64,000 bases of DNA from Enterococcus moraviensis ATCC BAA-383 (GCF_000407445.1 NZ_ASWB01000003.1:186001-250000); one strand, 5' to 3'. Shown: positions 20,425-29,589, counted from the first letter of the stretch. Program-made: numbers and translations. Notes: generated by a model from the sequence alone, not told the origin.

Positions 20425-21453
20425 TTATCCATTGTCAATTTCAATCAATTCACTTGTTTCAAACGATTTTCTACATGCTAATGCTACTTTTGTCGACTGC
20501 AATCCATCATAAGCTGAAACTTGTGGCTGACGTTTCTCTTTTATGCAAGCAATAAACTCTTTCGCTTCATTGACGAATGCTTCACGAAATCTTTCTGGAA
20601 AGTCTTGTGAACAAGCTCGTACAACGCCTGTTTCATCCATTATCGTGACTAAATTTTTCTCTGGTGCTGCCGCTACTCTGAGCATTCCTTTGGTTCCAAT
20701 CAGCTCTGTTTCTACATGATATCCGTGATGACAATTTCGGCCTGCGACTAAGATCGCCATCGCTTGATTTTCCAACTGCATCATCGCTGCTCCTGTTTCC
20801 AATTCCCCTACTTTATCTAATTCAGGGTAAGCCGCATTTTTGCCTATCGCCCAAACTTTGCTTACTTCTTTCTTTGTAAACCAGCGGACTAAATCAATAT
20901 CATGAATCGACATATCCATGAAAATCCCGCCACTATCGCTAGCACCAGCAAACTTCACAAAACTTTCCATACCTGAACTAGGATCAATGCTATAACACCG
21001 TATCAGAGTCAGCTCTCCTAATTCACCTGAATCTACTAACCGTTTAGCATAGCGATATGAATCATCATAGCGACGCATAAATCCTAGCATAAATATCTGA
21101 TCCGGCCGACTTTGGATCACTCGCTCAGTTTCTTGTATTTCAGCTAAATCCAAGCCAATCGGTTTTTCACTGAAGACATGTTTACCATGTTTCATTGCCA
21201 ATTGAATTTGCTCACAATGAAAACCAGACGGCGAAACAATAAAAACTGCATCGATCGTTGGACTTTTTACCATTTCCTCGTAGTTTTTGTATGTTTCTTG
21301 TACACCTAATTCCGTAACAGCATAATCTAATTCCTCTTGAGCAAAGCTGCAAGCAGCAATTAATTGGCATCCCTGAACATTCTCAGCTAAATTTTTAGCG
21401 TGAACTTTCCCTAAGCGACCTAAACCGACAATTCCAACTTTGATGTTTTCCAT
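20425..21453 (-). CDS. Gfo/Idh/MocA-family dehydrogenase, probable second inositol dehydrogenase
   Basis: 342 residues from the ATG at 21453 (MENIKVGIVGLG), set by GAGGAGG nine bases upstream. NAD-binding GLGRLGKVHA, the EKP motif (SEKPIGLD) and MDMSIHDIDLVRWF with the catalytic Asp-x-x-x-His (HDID) are present. It differs clearly from the neighbouring IolG, so it may oxidise another isomer (scyllo- or D-chiro-inositol); that choice is inference from the cluster. Confidence 0.85.
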   Translation of the reverse strand: MENIKVGIVGLGRLGKVHAKNLAENVQGCQLIAACSFAQEELDYAVTELGVQETYKNYEEMVKSPTIDAVFIVSPSGFHCEQIQLAMKHGKHVFSEKPIGLDLAEIQETERVIQSRPDQIFMLGFMRRYDDSYRYAKRLVDSGELGELTLIRCYSIDPSSGMESFVKFAGASDSGGIFMDMSIHDIDLVRWFTKKEVSKVWAIGKNAAYPELDKVGELETGAAMMQLENQAMAILVAGRNCHHGYHVETELIGTKGMLRVAAAPEKNLVTIMDETGVVRACSQDFPERFREAFVNEAKEFIACIKEKRQPQVSAYDGLQSTKVALACRKSFETSELIEIDNG

Positions 21454-21697
21454 TCCATATATCCTCCTCGTATAAAAGTTTAGCGAACTCACACAACTGG
21501 ATCCCCCAGCGTAACTGCTCGTTCAAGCTTGATAGGAAAAAGAAAAAACGACTGTACTGTTTTGTCCTATTCATTTTTCACTTTTTCCCGAAAGATTAGC
21601 TCTTTCAGCTAAATAATAGGCGTTTCTACCCTCACCGCTTAGTGAGATTCTTTGAAGCTAAGCTACGACTCATAGAGTTAGGTTCCAGCCTCTTGCT
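21454..21697 (-). other. Structured intercistronic gap inside the iol operon
   Basis: The 244 bp between iolG and the second dehydrogenase hold two clear small hairpins, TTAGCT/AGCTAA (21596-21601, 21607-21612) and CTCAC/GTGAG (21631-21635, 21642-21646), but no U-tract, ORF or promoter that stands out. The RBS of the downstream gene lies at its low-coordinate end. Confidence 0.4.
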
Positions 21698-22702
21698 TCA
21701 TTTATATAATGCTGGACATTCTGGTAATTGAATCAATGTTCGCTCGCCAGTATCTCTAGCTTTACCACAGGCATCCATCGTAACCGCTGCAACATAACCA
21801 TCCCAAGCAGTCGGTCCTGTTAGATTGCCAGTTTGAATTGAACGGATCCACAACTCAAACTCATAGTCATATGCTTCAACAAAACGAGTTTGCCAATCCG
21901 GCGCGACTTTAGTATAGTTTTTACCTTTCGCCTTCACATGAGTGTATGCTGGATCTTCTAGCCCAACCTCACCCGTTTCACAGACAACATCACATTTGAT
22001 ATCATAGCCAAACTGACAATTAACGAAAATCTCTAAATCAATATGAATTCCAGATGCGGTCTCTAAAATCAGCATTTGCGGATCATGTAATTTTTCATGT
22101 GTAAAACTTGTTTGTTTAGGCAAAATCATCTGAGCTGAAACGTAATCTTCTTGAAGTAACCAACGCAGCGCATCAATTTCATGGATTCCTGTATTGATGA
22201 TTGCCATTGGCGTTAGGTAATTTTCATCCGCAGTCGGATTTCTATGGGCACAATGAAGCATCAACGGTTCACCAAATTTTTTAGTTTCGATCGCTTCTTT
22301 CAACTCGATATAACCGCGATCGTATCTTCTCATAAAACCAACTTGAACTAATTTTTTTCCAGCTTCAATTTCAGCATCAACGATTCGTTTACAGCCGGCG
22401 CTATCTGTAGCTAGAGGCTTTTCACAGAAAACGTATTTTCCATGTTTGATTGCTTCTAATACATATTTTTCATGGGTTGGATCCCAAGACGTGACTACAA
22501 CAATATCCACCTCGGTTGAAGCAATCAGTTCTTCTCCTGTTTCAAAGAAAACAGCGCTGATCTGATTCGCTAAACTTTTTGCTTGTTCCACATTGATATC
22601 AGAAACTGCAGTAACATAAGCTCCTTGTACTTTTTCATTGATTCGTTTGATATGTTCGATTCCGATTGCACCTGTTCCAATGACGCCAACTTTTAAATCC
22701 AT
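21698..22702 (-). CDS. iolG: myo-Inositol 2-dehydrogenase
   Basis: 334 residues. Follows the B. subtilis IolG pattern: GVIGTGAIGIEHI nucleotide-binding loop, KYVFCEKPLAT, VGFMRRYDRGY, NTGIHEIDALRWLL (catalytic Asp/His) and the C-terminal GPTAWDGYVAAVTMDAC. It oxidises myo-inositol to 2-keto-myo-inositol with NAD+, the first step of the pathway. ATG after GGAGGCAAAATA. Transcribed after iolD. Confidence 0.93.
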   Translation of the reverse strand: MDLKVGVIGTGAIGIEHIKRINEKVQGAYVTAVSDINVEQAKSLANQISAVFFETGEELIASTEVDIVVVTSWDPTHEKYVLEAIKHGKYVFCEKPLATDSAGCKRIVDAEIEAGKKLVQVGFMRRYDRGYIELKEAIETKKFGEPLMLHCAHRNPTADENYLTPMAIINTGIHEIDALRWLLQEDYVSAQMILPKQTSFTHEKLHDPQMLILETASGIHIDLEIFVNCQFGYDIKCDVVCETGEVGLEDPAYTHVKAKGKNYTKVAPDWQTRFVEAYDYEFELWIRSIQTGNLTGPTAWDGYVAAVTMDACGKARDTGERTLIQLPECPALYK

Positions 22703-22763
22703 TATTTTGCCTCCATTTTCTTTTTTACAAACCTACTGGACAGTTCTCCTAACTCCGCCGAAT

Positions 22764-22777
22764 CGTATGCGCTTTCA
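22764..22777 (-). promoter_or_regulatory. Weak cre-like site upstream of iolG
   Basis: Minus-strand TGAAAGCGCATACG resembles the CcpA box TGWNANCGNTNWCA with two mismatches. It lies inside the operon, in the iolD-iolG gap. Confidence 0.3.
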
Positions 22778-22794
22778 AAAGCATTCAACTATTT

Positions 22795-22819
22795 GCCCGC
22801 TTCTATAAAAAAAGCGGGC
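22795..22819 (-). other. Intercistronic hairpin after iolD
   Basis: Perfect 8-bp stem GCCCGCTT/AAGCGGGC with a 9-base A/T loop, immediately after the iolD stop. What follows on the minus strand is AAATAGTTG, with no T-tract, so it is more likely a 3' stabiliser or processing site than a terminator. Confidence 0.5.
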
Positions 22820-22827
22820 TTGTATCA

Positions 22828-24741
22828 CTAATACTCTTTAGCTCTTTTCAGCATTTCTCGGCTTCCCTCATAAGCCGCCTGGACTGCTGGACTTTTTGAA
22901 ATCTCAGCAACTCCAACATGCCACCAGCTATCATAGCCGTCTGACATCGTTTTCGGCAAAACCTTCATTTCGATTAGCGTAGATTTTTCTTGTTTTTTAG
23001 CATCTTCCAGCGCAGCAATAAGCTCTTCTTTCGTATTAGCACGATAAGCTATAGCACCGTAGCCTTCCGCAACTTTTGCATAATCGATATTCATGATTTG
23101 ATCATTTTGATCTCTAAACTCACACTTATAGCTACCGCTACCATTTCCCATTTGTAAATTATTGATGCAGCCAAATCCAGAATTATCAAATAATAGAATA
23201 TTGATTTTTTCCCCATATTGTAGCGCTGTAATCAGTTCTGAGTGAAGCATCAAGAAACTACCATCACCTACCATGGCGTACACTTCTTGTGTTGGACTGG
23301 CCAACTTCACCCCTAAAGCACCACTGATTTCATAGCCCATACAAGAATAACCATATTCCAGATGGTAGGTATTTGGCACGAGTGGATTCCATAAACGCTG
23401 CATATCGCCAGGTAAGGATCCAGCTGATGCAATGACAATACTTTCCTTAGCTACAGTATGATTGATTGTAAGAAATGCACTGGTTTGGGTCAGTTCAGTC
23501 TGTAACACATCCGCATACTCATTTAGAATTTCTTGAGTGAATTGCTCTTTGATCTCTGGTGAAAAGTTTTCCCTTGAAAAAGAAATCTCTCCTAGACGAC
23601 TTCTTTCAACCAGCCACTCTTCTTTCAGCTGTTGAATACTTCCACCAAATGCTGTCTGATATTCTGCCAACATTGGTATCAGTCTCTCTAACGTCTCTCT
23701 TGCGTCACCAACAAGCTGGAAAGCATCAAACTTATAGGCCTGCATGCGGTTGACATTGATGTTCAAAAATTTTGCTTGTTCATAATCAAACGCAGTTTTA
23801 GAAGAAGTTGTAAAATCTGTATACCTCGTTCCAATCCCAATAATCAAATCAGCTTGTCGAATTGCTTTGTTGGCTGCTAATGTCCCTAGAACGCCAGTAC
23901 CACCTAAGTTATTCTTAAAATCTGCTTCTACAGTGGATTTTCCCGCAGGTGTTTCAACTAACGGAATCCCACATTGTAAAGATAAACGAATCAAAGCTTC
24001 ACGCGCTTCGGAATACTTTGCTCCCCCTCCAACGATGATCACTGGTTTCTTACTTGCTGCGATTCTCTTTGTTGCCCCCTTTAGTTCCCGTTCTGTCGGA
24101 ACTTGCCGATCAATATAATGGACTCTTTTTTTAAAGAAGTCTTCATCGTAATCATATGCTTCAGCCTCTGTGTCTTGTGCAATACAAATCGTTGCTGGGC
24201 CGCACGTCGCCGGATTGGTCATGACTTCAAACGCTCTCAACAGACTACTCATCAGCTGTTCTGGTCGTTGAATACGATCCCAATATCTGGAAACTGCTTT
24301 AAATGCATCATTCGTCGTGATTGCTGCACTTGTTTCGTGTTCTAATTGCTGTAAAACTGGATCCGGCTGCCGTGTAGCAAATGTATCTGCTGGTAAGATC
24401 AGTACTGGAATGTTATTGGCAAACGCTGTTGCCGCCGCAGTGACCATATTGGCCGAGCCTGGACCAGCTGATGCTGTAACAGCAAAAATTTTCTGTCTTA
24501 GTTTCTGCCGACTATACGCCACTGCCGTATGCGTCATCCCTTGTTCATTCTTACCTTGGATCACTTTCAAATGGCCTGGATTTTCTTCAAGCGCTTGACC
24601 GATTCCTAAAACGTTGCCGTGACCAAAGACATTGAAAATCCCTTCAACATAAGGAAATTCTTCACCATCCACTTGTATATATTGTTGATTCAAAAATTTA
24701 ATCAGTGCTTGTGCTGTGGTTAATCGAATTTTTTTAACCAT
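22828..24741 (-). CDS. iolD: 3D-trihydroxycyclohexane-1,2-dione acylhydrolase
   Basis: 637-residue thiamine-diphosphate enzyme that opens the ring of the IolE product to 5-deoxy-glucuronate. The ThDP fold is seen as an N-terminal domain with the catalytic Glu region (NEQGMTHTAVAYSR), a central domain, and the C-terminal cofactor motif GDGSFLMLHSELITA ending in NN. GFGCINNLQMGNGS and MKVLPKTMSDGYDSWW are IolD-specific. ATG after GGTGGGG. Follows iolC by about 20 bp. Confidence 0.95.
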   Translation of the reverse strand: MVKKIRLTTAQALIKFLNQQYIQVDGEEFPYVEGIFNVFGHGNVLGIGQALEENPGHLKVIQGKNEQGMTHTAVAYSRQKLRQKIFAVTASAGPGSANMVTAAATAFANNIPVLILPADTFATRQPDPVLQQLEHETSAAITTNDAFKAVSRYWDRIQRPEQLMSSLLRAFEVMTNPATCGPATICIAQDTEAEAYDYDEDFFKKRVHYIDRQVPTERELKGATKRIAASKKPVIIVGGGAKYSEAREALIRLSLQCGIPLVETPAGKSTVEADFKNNLGGTGVLGTLAANKAIRQADLIIGIGTRYTDFTTSSKTAFDYEQAKFLNINVNRMQAYKFDAFQLVGDARETLERLIPMLAEYQTAFGGSIQQLKEEWLVERSRLGEISFSRENFSPEIKEQFTQEILNEYADVLQTELTQTSAFLTINHTVAKESIVIASAGSLPGDMQRLWNPLVPNTYHLEYGYSCMGYEISGALGVKLASPTQEVYAMVGDGSFLMLHSELITALQYGEKINILLFDNSGFGCINNLQMGNGSGSYKCEFRDQNDQIMNIDYAKVAEGYGAIAYRANTKEELIAALEDAKKQEKSTLIEMKVLPKTMSDGYDSWWHVGVAEISKSPAVQAAYEGSREMLKRAKEY

Positions 24742-24762
24742 TACTTCCCCACCTTATTTTTA

Positions 24763-25722
24763 TCAAGATTGTTCTGCAATTAATTGCTCGATTTCTTTAG
24801 CTGTCGGCATCGCTTCTGATGAGCTATGCTTACTAACAACAATAGCTGCCGATGCGCTACCATATTTTAATGCAGTTTCAATGTCTTTCCCTGTATTCAG
24901 TGCATATAAAAAGGCTGCTGCATAAGAGTCGCCTGCACCAAACGTTTTCAACACCTGTGTCTTATAAGAACCTGCTTGATAGGTTTCCCCCTTTTTGGTA
25001 TAGGCATAGGAACCTTTTACACCATGCTTAATTACGATTAGCTCTGGTTGATGCTGAAATAGATAGTCTATGGTAGCTTGATTGGTTCCACCTTTTTCGC
25101 CTTCCATTTCATCATATTCATCTCTTGTACCGATTACAATGTCAGCATTTTCGGCAACAATTGAATAATAAACGGAAACATCTTCTGGTGATTGCCATGT
25201 ATAAGGACGATAATCTAGTTCAAATGCAACTTTCACCTGATTGTTTCTAGCATAAGCAATCGCTTTAAGTACCGCCTCTCTAGAAGGACTTTGTGCAAGA
25301 GCCGTTCCAGATACTAACAAAAGATCTGTTTGTTTGATATAGTCTTCATCGATTTCTTCTGGTGCTAGGTACAGGTCTGCCACTTGATCTCGATACATCA
25401 AAATACTACATTCTTCTGGACTTTTGATTTCCGTAAAAGCTAATCCTGCTTTGTGCCCTTTTTGATCAGTGAACATTTGGCTCGTATCGATTCCAGCTTT
25501 GCTCATGTATTCTTTGATGAAACGTCCATGCTGGTCATCTGAAATTTTCCCAATAAAACCAACTTTTACACCTAACTTTGCACTGCCAATTGCGATATTT
25601 GCTGGTGAACCACCTACATATTTTTTAAAGGTCATCGTCTCTTCCATCGGTCGATCATACTCCACTGCATTCAAATCAATGCATGCTCGACCAAGGGCGA
25701 TCATATCAAATTTTTTCGTCAT
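24763..25722 (-). CDS. iolC: 5-dehydro-2-deoxygluconokinase
   Basis: 319-residue PfkB-family sugar kinase. ATG at 25722 (MTKKFDMIALGR) lies 8 bases after AAGGAG and is preferred over the three in-frame codons just upstream. GGSPANIAIG at the sugar site and the anion-hole/catalytic Asp motif TFGAGDSYAAAFLYAL are intact. It phosphorylates 2-deoxy-5-keto-gluconate. The aldolase that would use its product (iolJ) is not in this window. Confidence 0.93.
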   Translation of the reverse strand: MTKKFDMIALGRACIDLNAVEYDRPMEETMTFKKYVGGSPANIAIGSAKLGVKVGFIGKISDDQHGRFIKEYMSKAGIDTSQMFTDQKGHKAGLAFTEIKSPEECSILMYRDQVADLYLAPEEIDEDYIKQTDLLLVSGTALAQSPSREAVLKAIAYARNNQVKVAFELDYRPYTWQSPEDVSVYYSIVAENADIVIGTRDEYDEMEGEKGGTNQATIDYLFQHQPELIVIKHGVKGSYAYTKKGETYQAGSYKTQVLKTFGAGDSYAAAFLYALNTGKDIETALKYGSASAAIVVSKHSSSEAMPTAKEIEQLIAEQS

Positions 25723-25736
25723 CCTCATCACTCCTT

Positions 25737-26555
25737 CTATTCTCTAGTTAAAATCCATTCGTGGTCAGGATCGTTGTGAAACTGCCATTTTCTAGTTGGG
25801 CCAGCCATTACGTTCAAGTAGTATGAGTCATAACCATCCGGCACTCCTACTGGATGATAGCCTTTAGGAACAACAACCACATCTCCATTTTCCACAGTCA
25901 TTGTTTCATCAAGTAAACGATCATCTGTATACACTCGCTGAAACACAAAACCTTGCCTTGGATTCATTTCATGATAATAGGTTTTTTCTAATTTAGATTC
26001 CAACGGTAAGTTATCTTGATCGTGCTTATGCGGTGGGTAACTAGACCAGTTACCACCATCAGTGAACACTTCCACAACTAACAAAAGATCTGCAATTGGA
26101 CTAGTGTCTGGTAAAATATTATGAACTAACCGTTTATTCTGATATTTCCCTCGTTGTTCAATGGTGTTGTCCGACGCCTTGATCAGAGCGGTTGCTTTTT
26201 TCTTTTCAGAGGGTGAGTAACAAAGAATTACCGTCGCTTCAGATATCGCTGTGATTTCAAACGTCTGTTCTATTGAGATATAAACACTGTCAGTCGGGAT
26301 TTTCTCAAAGACATTTTCTCGTGTGCCGATTTTTTCAAAGGTTTGTTCTCCATCTGTTACAGTGATTTTCCCTGTCAGGGCAACGATACATACTTCTTGC
26401 TTCCCTAATTTTTCTTGAAATACAGCTCCACTAGTCATTTTGATTACTTTTAATTCAATGTACTGTAGCGCTGTATTTTCTTTATTGATATGCTGAAGCA
26501 ATGTAACGCCTTTAGATAACTTTTGCGTGACAGGTTTATAATTTAAATGAGCCAT
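25737..26555 (-). CDS. iolB: 5-deoxy-glucuronate isomerase
   Basis: 272-residue double-cupin protein. ATG at 26555 (MAHLNYKP) after AAGGAGTAAGG. The metal-site pattern SSYPPHKHDQDN and the later GDVVVVPKGYHPVGVPDGYDSYYLNVMAGP are characteristic. It turns the ring-opened acid into 2-deoxy-5-keto-gluconate. Between iolA and iolC with short gaps. Confidence 0.94.
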   Translation of the reverse strand: MAHLNYKPVTQKLSKGVTLLQHINKENTALQYIELKVIKMTSGAVFQEKLGKQEVCIVALTGKITVTDGEQTFEKIGTRENVFEKIPTDSVYISIEQTFEITAISEATVILCYSPSEKKKATALIKASDNTIEQRGKYQNKRLVHNILPDTSPIADLLLVVEVFTDGGNWSSYPPHKHDQDNLPLESKLEKTYYHEMNPRQGFVFQRVYTDDRLLDETMTVENGDVVVVPKGYHPVGVPDGYDSYYLNVMAGPTRKWQFHNDPDHEWILTRE

Positions 26556-26574
26556 CCTTACTCCTTCTTTCACA

Positions 26575-28035
26575 TTAAATATTCGCTTTAGGATACCGTG
26601 CTGTCACTACTTTTTTACGCGTATAAAACTCTACGCTATCTTTGCCATTCGCATGAAGTGTGCCATAAAAGGAAGACTTCCAACCAGAAAAAGGAAAGAA
26701 TGCCATAGGTGCTGGTACACCCAAATTGATGCCTAGCATGCCTGCATCAATTTGTTCTCTAAAGTAACGAATCGCTGAGGCATTATTCGTGAAAAGACAA
26801 GCACCATTTGCAAATTCAGACTGATTAGCTGTCCTAATTGCTTCTTTCAAGTTTTCTACTCTAATGATCGATAATACTGGGGCAAAAATTTCATCCCGCC
26901 AGATCGTCATATCTGTTGTCACACCATCAAAAATAGTTGGACCGACAAAATAACCATTATCTGGACTATTTTCCCTACCATCCGCAATCAAACGTGCTCC
27001 TTCTTCGATCCCTTTTTCAATATAAGCGAGTGTTCTTTTTTGATTTTCTGCTCGAATGACTGGTCCTAAAAAGACACCATCGTCTAAGCCATTCCCTACT
27101 TTGATACCAGATGCTTTTTCTTGTAATTTATCGATAAATGCATCTGCTATTTCATTTTCAACAGTTACTACCGCACACGCCATACAACGCTCACCTGCAG
27201 AACCAAAAGCTGCTGACACAATATTGGTTACAGCATCATCCAAGTCTGCATCTTTTAAAACAATTGAATGATTTTTCGCACCTGTCAATGCTTGCACACG
27301 CTTCAAATGTTTACTACCTTCAGTGTACACATACTCGCCGACAGGTTTCGACCCAACAAAGGAAATCGCTTTCACTTCTGGATGTTCTAAAATCCCATTA
27401 ACAACATCATGTGCACCATAAACAATATTAAAAACACCAGCAGGCAAGCCAGCTTCTGTAAACAATTCAGCCAACCGTTCAGTCAATAAAGGCGTTCTTT
27501 CCGATGGTTTCAAAACAAAACTGTTCCCACAAGAAATCGCCATTGGAAACATCCAACAAGGAACCATCATCGGAAAGTTAAAGGGTGAGATTCCCGCAAC
27601 AACTCCAATTGGGTAACGATAGTTGGCAACTTCTACATCCGTTGCAATCGAAGCTAATGAATCCCCCATCATCAACGTTGGCGTTCCAGCCGCAAATTCT
27701 ACATTTTCAATTCCTCGTTGAACTTCTCCTAAAGCTTCGTTTAGATTTTTTCCATTCTCTAATGTAATCAAACGAGCCAATTCTGCTTTATGTTTGATTA
27801 GGAGTTGCTGATAATTGAATAGAATTCTCGCACGTCTCGGAACAGCCATTTCTTTCCAGGTTTCGAAAGCCCCGTTAGCAACTATGACTGCTTCTTCCAA
27901 ATCTTCTTTCGTAGAAAGTGGCACTTCACACAATTCTTCTTTCGTAGCTGGATTAAAAACTGTTTCGTATTCTTCTGTACGACTGACTACCCATTTTCCA
28001 CCAATATAATTTTTTAACTTTCGTACCGCTACCAT
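26575..28035 (-). CDS. iolA: (Methyl)malonate-semialdehyde dehydrogenase
   Basis: 486-residue aldehyde dehydrogenase that makes acetyl-CoA from malonate semialdehyde using NAD+ and Co[14 protein letters not shown] contains the catalytic Cys; the family-specific [15 protein letters not shown] and the C-terminal [20 protein letters not shown] are present. First gene of the operon; ATG after AAGGAGGACGATATAG. Its promoter lies under the iolR operator region. Confidence 0.94.
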   Translation of the reverse strand: MVAVRKLKNYIGGKWVVSRTEEYETVFNPATKEELCEVPLSTKEDLEEAVIVANGAFETWKEMAVPRRARILFNYQQLLIKHKAELARLITLENGKNLNEALGEVQRGIENVEFAAGTPTLMMGDSLASIATDVEVANYRYPIGVVAGISPFNFPMMVPCWMFPMAISCGNSFVLKPSERTPLLTERLAELFTEAGLPAGVFNIVYGAHDVVNGILEHPEVKAISFVGSKPVGEYVYTEGSKHLKRVQALTGAKNHSIVLKDADLDDAVTNIVSAAFGSAGERCMACAVVTVENEIADAFIDKLQEKASGIKVGNGLDDGVFLGPVIRAENQKRTLAYIEKGIEEGARLIADGRENSPDNGYFVGPTIFDGVTTDMTIWRDEIFAPVLSIIRVENLKEAIRTANQSEFANGACLFTNNASAIRYFREQIDAGMLGINLGVPAPMAFFPFSGWKSSFYGTLHANGKDSVEFYTRKKVVTARYPKANI

Positions 28036-28094
28036 CTATATCGTCCTCCTTGTTTTCTATTAAAAATCAACGCGATGGTCATATCATGATAATA

Positions 28095-28117
28095 TTTGGT
28101 TAACTTTTGATTACATT
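28095..28117. promoter_or_regulatory. Predicted IolR operator, iolA-proximal copy
   Basis: A 23-bp element, 20 of 23 bases identical to the second copy at 28244-28266. It is built of two 11-bp direct half-sites, TTTGGTTAACT and TTTGATTACAT. It overlaps the expected iolA -35 region, where no good -35 hexamer can be seen. Confidence 0.65.
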
Positions 28118-28243
28118 GTACAATTCCAATTTCCGATAGTCAACCTATTTTTGGTAAAATATTCCTTTTTTTGATTACTTTTTGCTAAAGTTTCTATTTC
28201 AGAAGAACGTAACTTGAAAAATACAGAGTAAAATCCACATAAA

Positions 28244-28266
28244 TTTGGTTACATGTTGATTACATT
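28244..28266. promoter_or_regulatory. Predicted IolR operator, iolR-proximal copy
   Basis: Second copy of the 23-bp element, with half-sites TTTGGTTACAT and GTTGATTACAT. It contains the -35 hexamer of the iolR promoter, so binding would also repress iolR itself. Confidence 0.65.
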
Positions 28267-28284
28267 CAGGTCATATGTTATAGT
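28256..28284 (+). promoter_or_regulatory. Predicted iolR promoter
   Basis: TTGATT (28256-28261) and TATAGT (28279-28284) with a 17-bp spacer. The start codon lies 37 bp further on. Confidence 0.65.
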
Positions 28285-28320
28285 AAACCTAATTACACGA
28301 AGTGGAAAGGCCACAGATAG

Positions 28321-29076
28321 ATGAAATTACAACGAATTCAGCAAATTGAAAATTACATACAACAACAAGGCAGTATTTCGCTTGATGAACTATGCCGTGT
28401 TTTCAATGTCTCTAAAAATACGATTCGTCGCGATATCAATGAATTGGAAAAAAGAGGAACCTTGAAGAAAGTATACGGCGGGGTTGTTTATGTAGAGAAT
28501 AGCTTAGTTTCTTTTGAAAATCGGACTATTCATAATCAAAAGGAGAAGGAACAGATTGGTAAAAGAGCTGCCGCATTGATCGAAGAAGACGATTTAATCT
28601 ACATTGATTCTGGAACAACCACTAGTCAAATTTTAAATCACATTGATCCAGAATTGCCATTTACCTTATTAACAAACAATCTTGATATTATCAATCTTGC
28701 GGCTGCAATGAAAAACGTCCAACTTATTCTTATTGGGAATAGCTACAAAAGGAAAACACGTTCTTTTGTGGGAATTGAGGATGAAGCCGTTGTAACAAGA
28801 TACAATATAAACAAGGCCTTTATGGCGGCAACTGGTGTCTCAATTACAAGTGGTTTGACCAATTCAGATTTGATGGAATATCGGATTAAAAAAATGATCG
28901 TTCAAAGAACCAAAGACATTTACCTACTCGCAGATCGTTCAAAATTCGACCATTCTACTTTGCTTACCTATTCTCCTTTAGAAAGCATTAAAGGAATTGT
29001 CACAACAAGAGAGATCCCCGAAAAGTATGTAGAGTTTTGCGAGTCACATTCAGTCGATCTTTTATATAGCAACTAA
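28321..29076 (+). CDS. iolR: DeoR-family repressor of the inositol operon
   Basis: 251 residues. The N-terminal winged helix (about 1-57) has the DeoR signature SLDELCRVFNVSKNTIRRDINELE and GGVV; the C-terminal sugar-phosphate sensor domain has DSGTTTSQIL and DRSKF. It is divergent from iolA. In B. subtilis IolR is released by the IolC product; the same effector is likely here. Weak SD (GGAAAGG). Confidence 0.88.
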   Translation: MKLQRIQQIENYIQQQGSISLDELCRVFNVSKNTIRRDINELEKRGTLKKVYGGVVYVENSLVSFENRTIHNQKEKEQIGKRAAALIEEDDLIYIDSGTTTSQILNHIDPELPFTLLTNNLDIINLAAAMKNVQLILIGNSYKRKTRSFVGIEDEAVVTRYNINKAFMAATGVSITSGLTNSDLMEYRIKKMIVQRTKDIYLLADRSKFDHSTLLTYSPLESIKGIVTTREIPEKYVEFCESHSVDLLYSN

Positions 29077-29100
29077 ACATGAAGAAAAGGAGGACTCAAC

Positions 29101-29493
29101 TTGCCACTATTAAAATTCGATTTAGTCGAAGGTCACAGCAAAGAAGAAATACAAACGATACTCGATGTCGCCCATTCCGTAGTCCTAGCTTCCTTTGACG
29201 TCCCAACAGGTGATAGATATCAAATCGTTACACAGCACAAGCCCTTTGAAATGGTGATGGAAGATACAGGATTAGGGTTTAAAAGAGATCCTGCTAAGAT
29301 GATTTCACTAACCGTTATTAGCCGGGAACGAACAACCGCTCAAAAAGAAAAATTTTATCGACTACTGGCGCAACAGTTAGATGAGCTGTGCGGCATTACA
29401 CCTGAAAACTTACTTATTTCATTCATAATTAATAATGATGCTGATTGGAGCTTTGGTTTTGGCGAAGCACAATTTTTAACAGGCGAACTCTAA
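29101..29493 (+). CDS. Tautomerase-superfamily protein
   Basis: 130 residues starting at TTG (29101), seven bases after AAGGAGG. Processing of the initiator Met would leave Pro-1 (PLLKFDLVEG), the catalytic proline of this superfamily. It has the length of the cis-CaaD/malonate-semialdehyde-decarboxylase-like group rather than the 60-residue 4-OT type. Transcribed with iolR, 25 bp behind it. Malonate semialdehyde is an inositol intermediate, so a link is tempting but is inference. Confidence 0.75.
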   Translation: MPLLKFDLVEGHSKEEIQTILDVAHSVVLASFDVPTGDRYQIVTQHKPFEMVMEDTGLGFKRDPAKMISLTVISRERTTAQKEKFYRLLAQQLDELCGITPENLLISFIINNDADWSFGFGEAQFLTGEL

Positions 29494-29500
29494 AATATAA

Positions 29501-29543
29501 AAAGACCGAAACAAAACCAATAATCAGTTTTGTTTCGGTCTTT
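29501..29543. terminator. Bidirectional terminator between the tautomerase and DUF2812 genes
   Basis: Perfect 17-bp inverted repeat (29501-29517, 29527-29543) with a 9-base loop; T-rich on both outer sides. Serves the plus-strand iolR pair and the minus-strand PadR pair. Confidence 0.85.
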
Positions 29544-29589
29544 AAACATGAGGAAACAGCAGGAGTAAAAAGATAACGATCCTGGCTCT

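Noticed and set aside
21493-21697. T-box or other riboswitch in the iol spacer
   Set aside because: A GGTAGAAACGCC-like stretch caught the eye, but no T-box sequence, specifier stem or terminator was found.
22795-22819. Hairpin after iolD as an operon terminator
   Set aside because: Stable stem but no U-run, and the operon continues with pathway genes.
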